From Nocardia sp. NBC_00416 (GTDB lineage: Bacteria > Actinomycetota > Actinomycetes > Mycobacteriales > Mycobacteriaceae): a stretch of DNA of 64,000 nucleotides. Each line of letters opens with the position of its first letter. Positions within the stretch are counted from its first letter, which is position 1. The stretch covers positions 5,024,501 through 5,088,500 of the forward strand of contig NZ_CP107932.1 in NCBI RefSeq assembly GCF_036032445.1. Direction: 5' to 3'. Below, piece by piece: positions 7,714 to 17,300 of this stretch. Position numbers and translations under genes: made by a program. The notes under the pieces are model-generated. The model was given only the letters and a program-made list of their open reading frames with translations. It was not told the origin of the DNA and ran no database searches.

Positions 7714-9090
7714 ATGACGACCACCCCGACCACCGAAACCGGCGCCGGGCCCGACAGCGGCCCGCCGCGGCCCGCCGCTGACCAGGCCCGGTCCGGCCGT
7801 GACCCGAACCCGCCCGGCCGAACGGCCGCGTCCCCGACACGTCAGCGGGGGTTTCTCCCCGCGCTGGAAGGTATGCGCGGCCTGGCCGCACTCGGCGTGG
7901 TGCTCACCCATGTGGCGTTCCAGACCGGCGCCACCGGCACACCCGTACTCGGCCGTCTGCTGGAACGTTTCGATATGGCCGTCGCCGTGTTCTTCGCGCT
8001 GTCCGGTTTCCTGCTGTGGCGCCCGCACGCGCTGGCCGCGCGTGGTCTCGGCGCGGCCCCCACGCTCGGGTACTACCTGCGGCACCGGGTGGCGCGGATC
8101 GTGCCCGCCTACTGGGTCGTGGTGTGCGTGGTCCTGATCCTGGTCCCAGCGGCCGCGGATACCGCGGGTTTGCAGGTGTGGGTATCGAATCTGCTGCTAC
8201 TGCAGGTTTTCGTACCGCTCACGCTCACCGACGGACTCACTCAGATGTGGAGCCTCTCGGTCGAGGTGGCCTTCTATATAGTGCTGCCGCTGCTGGCGTG
8301 GCTGCTGCACCGGCTGCGCGGGCGCGCCGCCGCGGCCCGGGTTCCCGCGGTGCTGGTTTTCGGCCTGATCTTCCTGAGCTGGAACTTCCTGCCGGTGCCG
8401 ACGCCCGACGCGATCCACGCCGACAATTGGCTGCCCGCTTATCTGCCGTGGTTCGCGGGCGGAATGCTGTTGGCCGAATTGGGATGCGACGACCGGCCGG
8501 CCCGGTGGCGGCGGATCCTGGGCAACCAACCGCTCATGTGGACGATCGCCGTCGCGGCGTTCGTGGCCTCGGCGACTCGGCTGGGCGGGGTCGCCGGGCT
8601 GACCCGGGCCGAGCCGTGGCAGTACGCGGCGAAGATGGGGCTGGGCGCGGTGCTCGGCTTCGCGCTGCTGGCGCCGCTGGTACTCGGTCCGCCGGGCGCA
8701 CCGCATCGCTGGCTCACCGCGGCCCCGGTCGCGATATCCGGGCGCTGGTCCTATGGGATCTTCATGTGGCATCTCGCCGTACTGTCGGTCATCTTCCCCG
8801 TGTTCGGGATCTTGCCGTTCCAAGGAGATTTCGGGGTCGTCCTGGTACTAACGGTGGCGTTCACCCTGCCGCTCGCGGCGGCGAGCCACGCCCTGGTGGA
8901 AGAGCCGTGCCGGCAGTGGGCCCGGCGTCGGGACCGGCCGCGCCCGGCTCAGCAGGAACAGTCGCAGCCGCAACCGTCGCAGCAGTCGCAGTTACCGCAG
9001 GTGCTTCCGCAGTCCGAGCAGCAACTGCAGCACTCACAGCAATCGCCGCAACCCTCGCAGTTACAGCCCCGTCCGAACCAGGACTGCTGA
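7714..9090 (+). CDS. Acyltransferase-3 family membrane O-acyltransferase with Gln/Ser-rich tail
   Basis: This 458-residue integral membrane protein starts its catalytic domain near residue 46 with LPALEGMRGLAALGVVLTHV. The family His is in VLTH, and FFALSGFLLWRP and the conserved MWSLSVEVAFYI follow, with about ten hydrophobic helices. Such enzymes transfer acyl groups onto extracytoplasmic glycans or lipids. The first 45 residues are Pro/Thr-rich and probably cytoplasmic. The last 45 residues are almost pure Gln/Ser/Pro (from about 8950) and are encoded antisense to the Cys-rich tail of the convergent DUF5685 gene, so this extension may be imposed by the overlap rather than selected in itself. 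Homologous position: Rv0228. Confidence 0.85.
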   Translation: MTTTPTTETGAGPDSGPPRPAADQARSGRDPNPPGRTAASPTRQRGFLPALEGMRGLAALGVVLTHVAFQTGATGTPVLGRLLERFDMAVAVFFALSGFLLWRPHALAARGLGAAPTLGYYLRHRVARIVPAYWVVVCVVLILVPAAADTAGLQVWVSNLLLLQVFVPLTLTDGLTQMWSLSVEVAFYIVLPLLAWLLHRLRGRAAAARVPAVLVFGLIFLSWNFLPVPTPDAIHADNWLPAYLPWFAGGMLLAELGCDDRPARWRRILGNQPLMWTIAVAAFVASATRLGGVAGLTRAEPWQYAAKMGLGAVLGFALLAPLVLGPPGAPHRWLTAAPVAISGRWSYGIFMWHLAVLSVIFPVFGILPFQGDFGVVLVLTVAFTLPLAAASHALVEEPCRQWARRRDRPRPAQQEQSQPQPSQQSQLPQVLPQSEQQLQHSQQSPQPSQLQPRPNQDC

Positions 9091-10136
9091 CGCTCGCCGC
9101 TGCACGGGCTGGTGTGTTCGGCGCAGCAGACATAACCGGTGCAGTACTGCGTGAGGATCAACTGGATCGACTCCCCGACACCGGGGCGGCGCGGTGGGGA
9201 CTGCTGGTCGGCGGAGTGCGGGGTGAGCAGGTTCCGGTGGATCGACTCGCCGGGTGGCGGCGCGATGGTCCGGCCGATCCGGCGCAGCGCTGTGCTCAGC
9301 GGGTCCAGCAACGCCCAGCGCAGGACGGGCATCCGGGCCAGTCCGGCGGTGCGCAGGGCATCGCGCAGCGACCGGTCCGATTCGCGGATCAGCGCGTAGG
9401 CCTGCGCCGGTGAGGTACCGGTGGCGGTGAGTGGATTGAACCGATTCGCGGCGGCATCCGCTTCGTGATCCACGAGGGCGTCGGCCAGGTGCGCGATCCG
9501 GCCGAATTCCCCACCGGCGGCGCGGAGTGGTCCGGCGTTCTCCGGACGGTCGGCCAGGACCGCCGTATGCGCGAAGAATTCGGCGGCGCAGCGGCGGCTG
9601 GCCAGGGTGAGTTCGTCGAGCGCGGAAGCGTCGAAGGCGCCGGGACCGGCGGCGATCCGGTGTTCGGCGCCGGTCTGTGCCTCGATGGCGGCGATCAAGG
9701 GCGCGATATCGAGACCGATTGTGGCGGCGCGGGTGTGCGCGCCCGCCGACCAGCCGGCCGCCACCCGGCGCATCGGGCGGTGCAGCCGCGGACGGGTATC
9801 GCCGTCGTCGATATGGTCCTGGACTTTGGCGGAGCCCAGCAGCAGCGCGGCGGTGGCGGCGAGCTGGACCGGGGCCGAGGTGCCGACCGGCACCCGGGCG
9901 GTGCGCATACCGCGTAGCGGACAGGGCCCGGCGGTCCGGCGCAGGGCAGGCGCTCCGGCCTGCGCCTCGGTGAGCAGGGAGAGCACGATGGCATCGGTAT
10001 TGGTGGCACTGCGGGCCACCTGCCCGTCGCCGTCGCGCAAGCCCAGGCACAACCCGCACATATGGGATTGCCAGAGCTCCGGGTCCACCCCGTGCCTGGC
10101 GGCGCCGTGCCGGCACGGCCGCAACATTCCGAACAC
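8949..10136 (-). CDS. DUF5685 protein with Cys-rich C-terminus
   Basis: This 395-residue protein starts with the DUF5685 signature (FGMLRPCRHG, then MCGLCLGLRDGDGQ; conserved cysteines near residues 8, 27 and 30). An alpha-helical body of about 310 residues contains EFGRIAHLADALVDHEADAA, and the protein ends in a tail with 22 cysteines in about 64 residues, mostly CC and CxC pairs. I know the family only as uncharacterised; the paired cysteines suggest metal or thiol chemistry (inference). The start is GTG at 10136 behind GAGAGGG; an open frame upstream lacks family sequence. The last 46 codons overlap the acyltransferase gene on the other strand by 142 bp. Confidence 0.8.
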   Translation of the reverse strand: MFGMLRPCRHGAARHGVDPELWQSHMCGLCLGLRDGDGQVARSATNTDAIVLSLLTEAQAGAPALRRTAGPCPLRGMRTARVPVGTSAPVQLAATAALLLGSAKVQDHIDDGDTRPRLHRPMRRVAAGWSAGAHTRAATIGLDIAPLIAAIEAQTGAEHRIAAGPGAFDASALDELTLASRRCAAEFFAHTAVLADRPENAGPLRAAGGEFGRIAHLADALVDHEADAAANRFNPLTATGTSPAQAYALIRESDRSLRDALRTAGLARMPVLRWALLDPLSTALRRIGRTIAPPPGESIHRNLLTPHSADQQSPPRRPGVGESIQLILTQYCTGYVCCAEHTSPCSGERQQSWFGRGCNCEGCGDCCECCSCCSDCGSTCGNCDCCDGCGCDCSC

Positions 10137-10245
10137 ATCACCCTCTCGGTCGGATGTGTCCTCCACACCATCCGTTCTGCGCTCGAAACTACGGAGTGGC
10201 CCCACCCGACGCAACCGGGAAACAGTGCAGCACAGCCAATTAGGA

Positions 10246-10878
10246 CTATTCGGGCGGTTCGGCGGAATCCTCCGCGTCGGCCGACCCGGGTTTGCGCCCG
10301 GAGAGACCGCGCCAGGCCAGCGTATCCAGCAGGTCCACGGCTTCGGACACATCGATCCGGCCGTCGGCGACGGTATCGGCGATGGCCTCCCCCGCACCGA
10401 TCACGGCGACCGCGACGATATCGAAGTTGGTGCCCGGGTCGGCGTGCTTGGCGCTGGACTCCAGGAGTTTGGCGGTCAGTTCGATCACCCGCTCCCGGGC
10501 GTTCTCGATCTCCGACGCGAAGGCCTGCTGGCCGAGTGCCTGGCGGTACAGGACCTGCCAGGAGTTGCGGTGCCTGTCGACGAAGCCGAGGAACCCCTCC
10601 AGCGCGGTGCGCAGTTGTTCGTGCGGGCTGAGCAGCGGGTTGCCGGCCGGCGCGACGGATTCGATGAAGCGCAGGCCCTCACGCTGGATGCACGCACGGA
10701 AGAGTTCGTCCTTGGAGCCGTAGTACAGATAGAGCATCGGCTTGGAGATCTCGGCCTCGGCGGCGATGGCGTCCATGGAGGTCTCGTGGAAGCCCTTGCG
10801 CGAGAAGACTTCGACCGCAGCGTCGAGCATCTGCTGCTCGCGCACCGCTCTCGGAAGCCTTTTCGTACCGCCCGCCAT
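10246..10878 (-). CDS. TetR-family transcriptional regulator (Rv0238-like)
   Basis: The protein has 210 residues. The N-terminal DNA-binding domain is typical TetR: REQQMLDAAVEVFSRKGFHE, then TSMDAIAAEAEISKPMLYLYYGSKDELF, a helix-turn-helix at about residues 26-55. The C-terminal ligand-binding domain is all-helical. The start is ATG at 10878 with AGGAG at a 5-nt spacing; a GTG one codon upstream is too close to that site. The promoter contains a 20-bp imperfect palindrome resembling the perfect one before the fabG4 operon, so the protein probably represses both itself and that operon. The ligand could be an acyl-CoA (inference). Position next to lpqI matches M. tuberculosis Rv0238. Confidence 0.9.
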   Translation of the reverse strand: MAGGTKRLPRAVREQQMLDAAVEVFSRKGFHETSMDAIAAEAEISKPMLYLYYGSKDELFRACIQREGLRFIESVAPAGNPLLSPHEQLRTALEGFLGFVDRHRNSWQVLYRQALGQQAFASEIENARERVIELTAKLLESSAKHADPGTNFDIVAVAVIGAGEAIADTVADGRIDVSEAVDLLDTLAWRGLSGRKPGSADAEDSAEPPE

Positions 10879-10905
10879 CACGTCTCCTACTGCAGTGAGC
10901 CCTTT

Positions 10906-10925
10906 ATATTACTCCAAAGTAAGTT
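10906..10925. promoter_or_regulatory. Candidate autoregulatory TetR operator
   Basis: ATATTACTCCAAAGTAAGTT matches the perfect palindrome at 2345-2364 in 16 of 20 positions, keeping both TTAC and GTAAGTT half-site elements. It lies 28 nt upstream of the TetR start codon, where an autorepressor site is expected. Confidence 0.6.
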
Positions 10926-11040
10926 CCGCAGGACCGGAACCACCGGCCGCGATCCACTCGCGCCGGTGTTTTTCCGGGTGAGGGCCGGAAACCGATCCCG
11001 CACCGCCCGCGCCGTGCGCGGGCGGTCGCGACATCAACCG

Positions 11041-12219
11041 TCAGCAGGGACGTGGCACGTGCTTGTAATCGGCCATCCGCAGGACCGACGCGTCCACCCG
11101 CTCCATGGGCAGCCGACCGGCCGCCACCGCCTGCTCGAGATGATCGAGGACCCGGCCTACGGCATCGGTGCTGATCCACAGGGCATTATCGGCGCCCGCC
11201 ACCAGGGCGGCCTCGACCGCCTCCTCGATCGAGAGCCGATCGGTGATGGCGGCCATACCGCTGAGGTCGTCGGTGAAGATCGGGCCGTCGAACGGCGCCG
11301 CGCCGTAGCCCGAGCCCTCGCGGAGCAGGCTCATCACCTCGGGGCTGATACTGGCCGGCACACCCGGAGTGGTCAGGCCGGGCACATCGAGGTGGCCGAC
11401 CATCACCGCGGACCCCGAATCGACCAGTTCCCGGAACGGCACCAGATCCCTGGCGCTGAGCTCCGACAGCGGTGGAACCTGCACCGCGCCCAGATGGGAA
11501 TCGCCGGAACTGGAACCGTGACCCGGGAAATGCTTGAGCACGGTACCGAGACCGACCTCGTGCATCGCCCGGATATAGGCGTCCGCGTAGTCGGTGACCA
11601 CCGCCGGATCGTCGGAGAAGGAGCGATCGCCGATCACCGAATCGTCGGATTGCGAGCTCACATCGATATCGGGCGCGAAATCGACGGTGATACCGAGCTC
11701 CCGCATGGCGCGGGCGCGGTCCAGGGTCGCGGTGTAGAACTCGTCGGCGGTCATGGTCTGCGCGGTGACCCGGGCCGACGGCGCGGTCCCGATCAGGTCG
11801 CTCAGGCGCGATACCCGCCCGCCCTCTTCGTCGGTGGTGACCATGAGCGGCACCTTCGCCGCGCCCGCCACCTGTTCGATCCCGCCGTCGGACAGCATCG
11901 ACAGATCGGTCCAGCTGCCGACGAAGATCCCGCCGACCTGATGGTCGCGCACCACCGCGAGGGCGTCGTCGACGCCGGTCACACCGACGGTGAGCAGCTG
12001 CGCGAGTTTCTCCCGGGTGCTGAACTGCCCGAGATACTCGGCGGCACAGTCACGTTCGGCCGTGGTGCTGGGGCCGGGCGCGGCGCTGGGCGCGGCCTCG
12101 AGGCTCCCGCCGCCCGGGGCGGCGGTGGTTCCGGTACCGGAGCCGCCGCCGTCACCGCCGGAGCAGGCTGTGAGGACCACGGCGAGCACCGCGAGCAGGA
12201 CGAACGGTATCTTCCGCAT
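11041..12219 (-). CDS. lpqI: Lipoprotein beta-N-acetylhexosaminidase, GH3 family, LpqI-like
   Basis: The protein has 392 residues with a lipoprotein signal peptide (MRKIPFVLLAVLAVVLTAC, lipobox LTAC with Cys19), then a Gly/Ser/Pro-rich linker to about residue 55. The GH3 catalytic domain follows, with the NagZ-type signature KHFPGHG and the SSGDSHLG loop bearing the His/Asp pair used as general acid/base in GH3 N-acetylglucosaminidases. It would remove N-acetylglucosamine from peptidoglycan fragments at the outer face of the membrane in cell-wall recycling, as reported for mycobacterial LpqI. It lies downstream of and in the same direction as the TetR gene's divergent neighbour set, matching Rv0237-Rv0238 synteny. 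Confidence 0.9.
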   Translation of the reverse strand: MRKIPFVLLAVLAVVLTACSGGDGGGSGTGTTAAPGGGSLEAAPSAAPGPSTTAERDCAAEYLGQFSTREKLAQLLTVGVTGVDDALAVVRDHQVGGIFVGSWTDLSMLSDGGIEQVAGAAKVPLMVTTDEEGGRVSRLSDLIGTAPSARVTAQTMTADEFYTATLDRARAMRELGITVDFAPDIDVSSQSDDSVIGDRSFSDDPAVVTDYADAYIRAMHEVGLGTVLKHFPGHGSSSGDSHLGAVQVPPLSELSARDLVPFRELVDSGSAVMVGHLDVPGLTTPGVPASISPEVMSLLREGSGYGAAPFDGPIFTDDLSGMAAITDRLSIEEAVEAALVAGADNALWISTDAVGRVLDHLEQAVAAGRLPMERVDASVLRMADYKHVPRPC

Positions 12220-12323
12220 CGTTCGACGGTAGCCCGCGCGCGGCAGCCGCGGAACCTCGGCTCGGCCTACCGACGGGGTAATCTGGAAACACCCGTCAGG
12301 AGTCCACCCTGGAGGTCGCCGTT

Positions 12324-12836
12324 ATGCCCTGCGATCTGATGCTCATCGCCTACGACGGTTCCGAACACGCCAAACGCGCGATCGAATACGCCGGGCGTTT
12401 CCTCACCGCGAACCGGGCGGTGGTGCTCACCGCCTGGGAGCCGATGGTGCGCCAGGCCGCACGTATCTCCGGAATATCCGGCATGGTCCAACCGGAATGG
12501 GTGTCGGACGAGGAGATGGAGGACATCGCCTACACCACGGCGCGCGAGATCAACGCCGAAGGCGTGCACCTGGCCGGGCTGGCCGGGCTCAACGCCGAAG
12601 CCCGCACCCAGGACTACGCGAACAGCGCCTGGCAGGCGGTCGTCGACGTCGCCGACGAACTCGATGTGGACATCATCGTCGCCGGGACCCGCGGCGCCAC
12701 CGGCCTGCGGGCGTTGGTCCACAGCAGCGTGGCGGACGCCGTGCTCAAACACTGTCACCGCCCGGTCTTCCTGGTGCCCCCGGTGCAGCGGGCCGATGCG
12801 CGAGCGGACGGACGCACCGATCACGTCGCGCAATAG
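12324..12836 (+). CDS. Universal stress protein (UspA family), single domain
   Basis: This 170-residue protein starts with the Usp beta-strand and Asp (LMLIAYDGSEHAKRA) and ends with the ATP-binding loop GTRGATGLRALVHSSVADAV, then LKHCHRPVFLVP, the G2xG9xGS/T-like signature of ATP-binding Usp proteins. A Shine-Dalgarno GGAGG precedes the ATG. The last 18 residues are a polar tail. It ends 36 nt before the isochorismate-synthase gene, so the two are probably co-transcribed. The target process is unknown. Confidence 0.88.
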   Translation: MPCDLMLIAYDGSEHAKRAIEYAGRFLTANRAVVLTAWEPMVRQAARISGISGMVQPEWVSDEEMEDIAYTTAREINAEGVHLAGLAGLNAEARTQDYANSAWQAVVDVADELDVDIIVAGTRGATGLRALVHSSVADAVLKHCHRPVFLVPPVQRADARADGRTDHVAQ

Positions 12837-12872
12837 CGTGGCCGGACCCGGGCACGGCGCTACGGTCGGATC

Positions 12873-13973
12873 ATGACCGGGTTCCTGCTGGCACGACCCG
12901 ACAGCGTGGTGCGCGGCACCGGTGTGCGCACCACCCACCGCGACCCGTGGCAGGCCGTACAGGCGCTGCGCGACGGAAACGCCGTGGCGATCGCCGGGGC
13001 CCTGCCGTTCGACCCGCGGCTCCCGGCCGCACTGGTCGAACCCGTCCAACTGCTGCACACCGCGGGCCCGTGGCGTCCGGCCGCGCTACCGGAACTGCCC
13101 CGGGTGCGCGTGGTGGACGAGACGCCGAGTCCGGCCGAACACCATGACCGGGTGGCGCGACTGGTCGAACTCCTCACCGAACCCGGTGCCCGGCTGCGCA
13201 AGGTGGTGGCGGCCCGATCGCTGCGCGCCGAAGCCGATTCGGCGCTGGACCCGCAGGTCGTCGCCGCGTATCTGCTGATCCGGCACCCGCAGGCGAACGT
13301 CTTCGCGGTCGACCTCGGGCCTGCCGGGCGCACCGGGGCGACGCTGATCGGTGCGAGCCCCGAGACGCTGGTGCAGCGGCGTGGGAGAGCGGTCTGGCTG
13401 TATCCGCTCGCCGGGACACTGCCGCGGCGCGCGGACCCGGCCGCCGATACCGCGCAGGCCGATCTGCTGGCGACGAGCGCCAAGAATCTGGCCGAACACG
13501 CGTTCGTCGTGGACTGGATCGCCGAACGGCTCGCCCCGGTGTGCGCCGAACTCTCGGTACCCGGACGCCCCGAACTCGTCGGCACCCGCGAGGTGTGGCA
13601 TCTGGGCACACCGATCCGCGGGGTGCTGCGTGATCCGGCGCCCAGCGCGCTCGAACTCGCCCTGCTGTTGCACCCGACCCCGGCGGTATGCGGCACGCCG
13701 ACCGCGGACGCGCTCGAGTACATCACCGCACACGAGGAGGACCGGGGGTTCTACGGAGGCGCGGTCGGGTGGTGCGACGTCGGCGGCGACGGATCCTGGG
13801 TGGTCGCCATCCGCAGCGCGGAACTGGCCGCCGACGGGCTCTCGCTGCGCGCTTACGCGGGCGGCGGAATCGTCGCCGATTCCGATCCACGCGCCGAACT
13901 GGCCGAGACCACGACCAAACTGGGCACTCTGCTCGGCGCCCTCGACTGCGCTGCGCCGCCCGACCCCGAGTGA
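12873..13973 (+). CDS. Isochorismate synthase (chorismate-binding MenF/EntC family)
   Basis: This 366-residue protein belongs to the chorismate-utilising family. Visible family blocks are LRKVVAARSL, LIGASPETLV, the PLAGTLPR loop, KNLAEHAFVVDWI, HPTPAVCGTP, DRGFYGGAVGW and AYAGGGIVADSDPRAELAET, whose Glu residues coordinate magnesium in this family. It should isomerise chorismate to isochorismate, a precursor of menaquinone and of salicylate-based siderophores. M. tuberculosis EntC (Rv3215) is similar. No menaquinone or siderophore gene is adjacent; the nearest partner is the Usp gene directly upstream, so the pathway is open. Anthranilate or aminodeoxychorismate synthase activity is less likely given the size. 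Confidence 0.85.
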   Translation: MTGFLLARPDSVVRGTGVRTTHRDPWQAVQALRDGNAVAIAGALPFDPRLPAALVEPVQLLHTAGPWRPAALPELPRVRVVDETPSPAEHHDRVARLVELLTEPGARLRKVVAARSLRAEADSALDPQVVAAYLLIRHPQANVFAVDLGPAGRTGATLIGASPETLVQRRGRAVWLYPLAGTLPRRADPAADTAQADLLATSAKNLAEHAFVVDWIAERLAPVCAELSVPGRPELVGTREVWHLGTPIRGVLRDPAPSALELALLLHPTPAVCGTPTADALEYITAHEEDRGFYGGAVGWCDVGGDGSWVVAIRSAELAADGLSLRAYAGGGIVADSDPRAELAETTTKLGTLLGALDCAAPPDPE

Positions 13974-14133
13974 ACGGGTACCGCGGAGTAAGTCTCGCGC
14001 CCCGCCCGGGCGGCGGTTGCGGCCGACCCGGCCACACCCGTTATGGTGAAACGCTGGACGGTGCCTACCCGGACCCGCCCGGTCCTGCTAGGTTGGCCCA
14101 GATATCTGCCTGCCGCGAGTTTGGAGTGCTGCG

Positions 14134-14304
14134 ATGAAGTTTGCTGTCCCCGGTGTTGCGAGTGCGGTCGGCGGCGCCCTGCTGGGCGCGATCGCGGTAT
14201 TCGCCATCACCGCCGCGCTGCAGCAGAACACCCGGCCGGAGGTCGACCGCAGCGGTAACGCCGACAGTTCGCTGCTGAACAACGTCGAATACGGCAAGCG
14301 CTGA
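14134..14304 (+). CDS. DUF2613 small secreted/membrane peptide (Rv0236A-like)
   Basis: This is a 56-codon frame with ATG behind GGAGTGCTGCG. It encodes an N-terminal hydrophobic segment (residues 3-31, rich in Gly, Ala, Val and Ile) followed by a short polar tail ending NNVEYGKR. This matches DUF2613, a small secreted or membrane-anchored peptide found upstream of aftD in mycobacteria (Rv0236A next to Rv0236c). It sits 69 nt before the aftD start. Its function is unknown; persistent linkage suggests a role with the arabinosyltransferase. Confidence 0.8.
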   Translation: MKFAVPGVASAVGGALLGAIAVFAITAALQQNTRPEVDRSGNADSSLLNNVEYGKR

Positions 14305-14325
14305 GACCCGACCCGATCTCGTACC

Positions 14326-14353
14326 GTCCCCGTCGGAGTCTTCCGGCGGGGAC
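14326..14353 (+). terminator. Hairpin between DUF2613 and aftD
   Basis: An 11-bp stem with one T-G pair (GTCCCCGTCGG / CCGGCGGGGAC) and a 6-nt loop. There is no T-tract, and the next gene is in the same direction 20 nt later, so it may attenuate rather than terminate. Confidence 0.4.
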
Positions 14354-14372
14354 GCCGAACGCCTGACCCACG

Positions 14373-17300
14373 GTGCCCGATCAGTCCGATCCCGTCGACT
14401 CGGCCGACGTGGCCCACCGATCCACCCCGGACCCGGCGACCACCGGTGAGCTGGGCCGCCGCTGGTTCCTCGGAACCGCCTTCGCCGCCTTCCTGCTGAC
14501 CTTCCTGCAGACTCCCGGCCTCACCGTCGCCGACACCAAATACGATCTGGCCGAGAATCCGCTCGGCTTCCTCACCCGAGCCGCGCACCTGTGGAGCAGT
14601 CAGGCGCCGATGGGCCAGGTGCAGAACCAGGCCTACGGCTACTTCTTCCCGCACGGCGCTTTCTTCGCACTCGGTGACCTGCTGCACCTCCCCGCCTGGA
14701 TGACCCAGCGGGTCTGGTGGGCGCTGCTGCTGCTCGCCGGCTTCTGGGGTGTGGTCAAACTCTGCGAAACCCTCGGGATCGGCAGTCGCGGATCGCGAGT
14801 GATCGCGGCCGCCGCCTACGCGCTGTCCCCGCGGGTGCTGACCACCCTGGGCTCGATCTCCTCGGAAACCCTCCCGATGATGCTGGCGCCGTGGGTGCTG
14901 CTCGCGCCCGTCGCGCTCGGTACGGCCTATCGGCGGCACCGGCGCGGCGGTATCCGGTCCCCGGCCGGTAGTGCGGTGGCCTTGGCGCTGATGGGCGCGG
15001 TGAACGCGGTGGCCACGGTCGCGGCATTCCTGCCGGCGCTGCTGTGGTGGGCCAGTTTCCGGCCCAACCGCGCCTGGTGGCGGTTCACCCTCGCCTGGGT
15101 GCCGCTGCTCGCGCTGGCCGTGGCCTGGTGGGCGGTGCCGCTGCTGCTGCTGGGCCGGGTGAGCCCGCCGTTCCTCGACTACATCGAATCCTCCGGGGTG
15201 ACCACCCAGTGGGCCTCACTGGGCGAGGTACTGCGCGGCACCGACAGCTGGACCCCGTTCGTGTCCCCGGAGCGGATCGCGGGCGCGGTGCTGGTCACCC
15301 AGCCCGCCGCGGTCCTGGCCACCGGATTGATCGCGGCGACCGGAATGGCGGGGCTGGCGCTGCGGTCGACCCCGGCCCGCGGCCGGCTGGTGCTGATCCT
15401 CTGCGTCGGACTGACCGGTATCTGCGCCGGTTATGTGGGCCAGCTGGGCGGGCCGTTCGCCGAACCGATCCGCGTCTTCCTCGACTCCGGCGGCGCGCCC
15501 CTGCGCAACGTGCACAAATTGGAGCCGCTGATCCGGCTGCCGCTGGTGCTGGGCACCGCCCAGTTGCTGGCCCGGGTTCCGCTGCCCGCGTCGGTGCGGC
15601 CGGAGGTCTGGCGCGCGACCTTCTCGAATCCGCACCGGGACCGCCGGGCCGCGGTCGCCATGCTGCTGCTCGCCGCGCTCGCGCTGTCCACTTCGCTGGC
15701 GTGGACCGGCAAACTCGCCCCGCGCGGCGCCTACGGCGATGTGCCCGTCTATTGGCAGCAGACCGCGGACTGGTTGCGGGACAACGCCGCCGACACGCGT
15801 GCGCTGGTGGTGCCCGGCGCGCCCTTCGGCAGCCAGGTCTGGGGCTTGACCAGGGACGAACCCTTACAGGCGCTGGCCGAAACCCCGTGGGCGGTACGCG
15901 ACGCGGTCCCGCTGAATCCGCCCGGCGCGATCCGCGCGATGGATTCGGTGCAGCGGCTCATCGCCGACGGCCGGCCCTCCGACGGATTGGCGGCCGCGCT
16001 ACGCGGGCAGGGCATCGGTGTGCTGGTGCTGCGCAACGATCTAGATCCGGACACGTCCCGATCGACCCGCCCGCTGCTGGCGCACAGCGCGGTGGAGGGA
16101 TCGCCGGGACTGCGCAAGGTCGCGGAATTCGGTGAGCCGATCGAACACGATCCCGACAGCGACGATTTCGTGGCCGACGCGGATCTGCGGCCCGAGTATC
16201 CCGCGGTGGAGATCTACCGGGTGGAGGCGCCGGCGCCCGGCGTCCCGGCCGAGATACGCAGTGGGACCGGAGCACCCGGGCAGTTCCCGGGTGCATACAC
16301 CGTCCCGCTCGATTCGGTACCGGTGGTACAGGGCGGGCCGGAGGTCCTGGAACGCCTGCACCGCGACCCGGCCACCGCGCACGAACCCACCCTGTTGGCT
16401 GCCGACGCCGCCGCCGCGGGATTGCCGGTGGGACCGGTGACGGTGACCGATACCCCGATGAACCGGGAAACCGACTTCGGCCGGGTCGACAACCACAACT
16501 CCGCCCTGCGCGCACCGGGCGACGCCCGCCACACTCACAATCTGGTCCCCGACTACGACGTTCCCGGCGCCGAACGAGTGCAGGGCGGCTGGGCCGACGC
16601 CACCATCACCGCCTCCAGTTCGGCGGCCGACGCCACGCAGATCGGTGGCGCCGCGCCCGGCAACTCGACCGCCGCGGCGGTGGACGGTGATCCGGCCACC
16701 GCCTGGATGAGCAATGCGGGCGAGTACGCGCTCGGTCAATGGATGCGCATCGATCTCGGCAAGCCCTTCAAGTCCGGGCTGCTGCGGTTCACCACCACCC
16801 CCGCCGCCATCGGCGATCCGGTGAAATGGGTGGAGGTCCGCACCAACAACGGCAGTGTGTCGGCACGGATCAGCAAACCGGGCGAACCGGTTTCGGTCGC
16901 GTTGCCGGTGGGATCCACCGACTGGGTGAAACTCACCGCGATGCGCACCGAACGCGGCACCACCGGCGGCCAGTTCGGGATCAGCGAACTGGGTATCGAC
17001 GACTACACGGTGCGTGACGCCCCGGTTCCCGTCGATCTCCGCCATCGCAGTGTCCTGCCCGCGACCCCGCCGGATGCCACGGTGGCGAGCTGGGACCTGG
17101 GACAGGAATTCCCCGGACGCAGTGCGTGTTTCGACGCTCCCGACCGGGTTCGCTGCGGTAAAGGCCTGGCCTTGGCGCCGGAGGAGCCGGGCCCGTTCTC
17201 CCGGACCCTGTCCGTCCCGGCGCCGGTCACGGTCGACCCGCGACTCATGGTCCGCCCGCGACAGGGTCCCGCGCTGGAGGCCCTGCTCACCGATCCGGCG

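Noticed and set aside
5613..7781. 722-codon plus-strand frame
   Set aside because: It runs across a pseudogene region and antisense to DUF3068, with no recognisable domain.
9607..12339. 910-codon plus-strand frame
   Set aside because: Antisense to the DUF5685, TetR and lpqI genes; Arg/Gly/His-rich composition typical of shadow frames.
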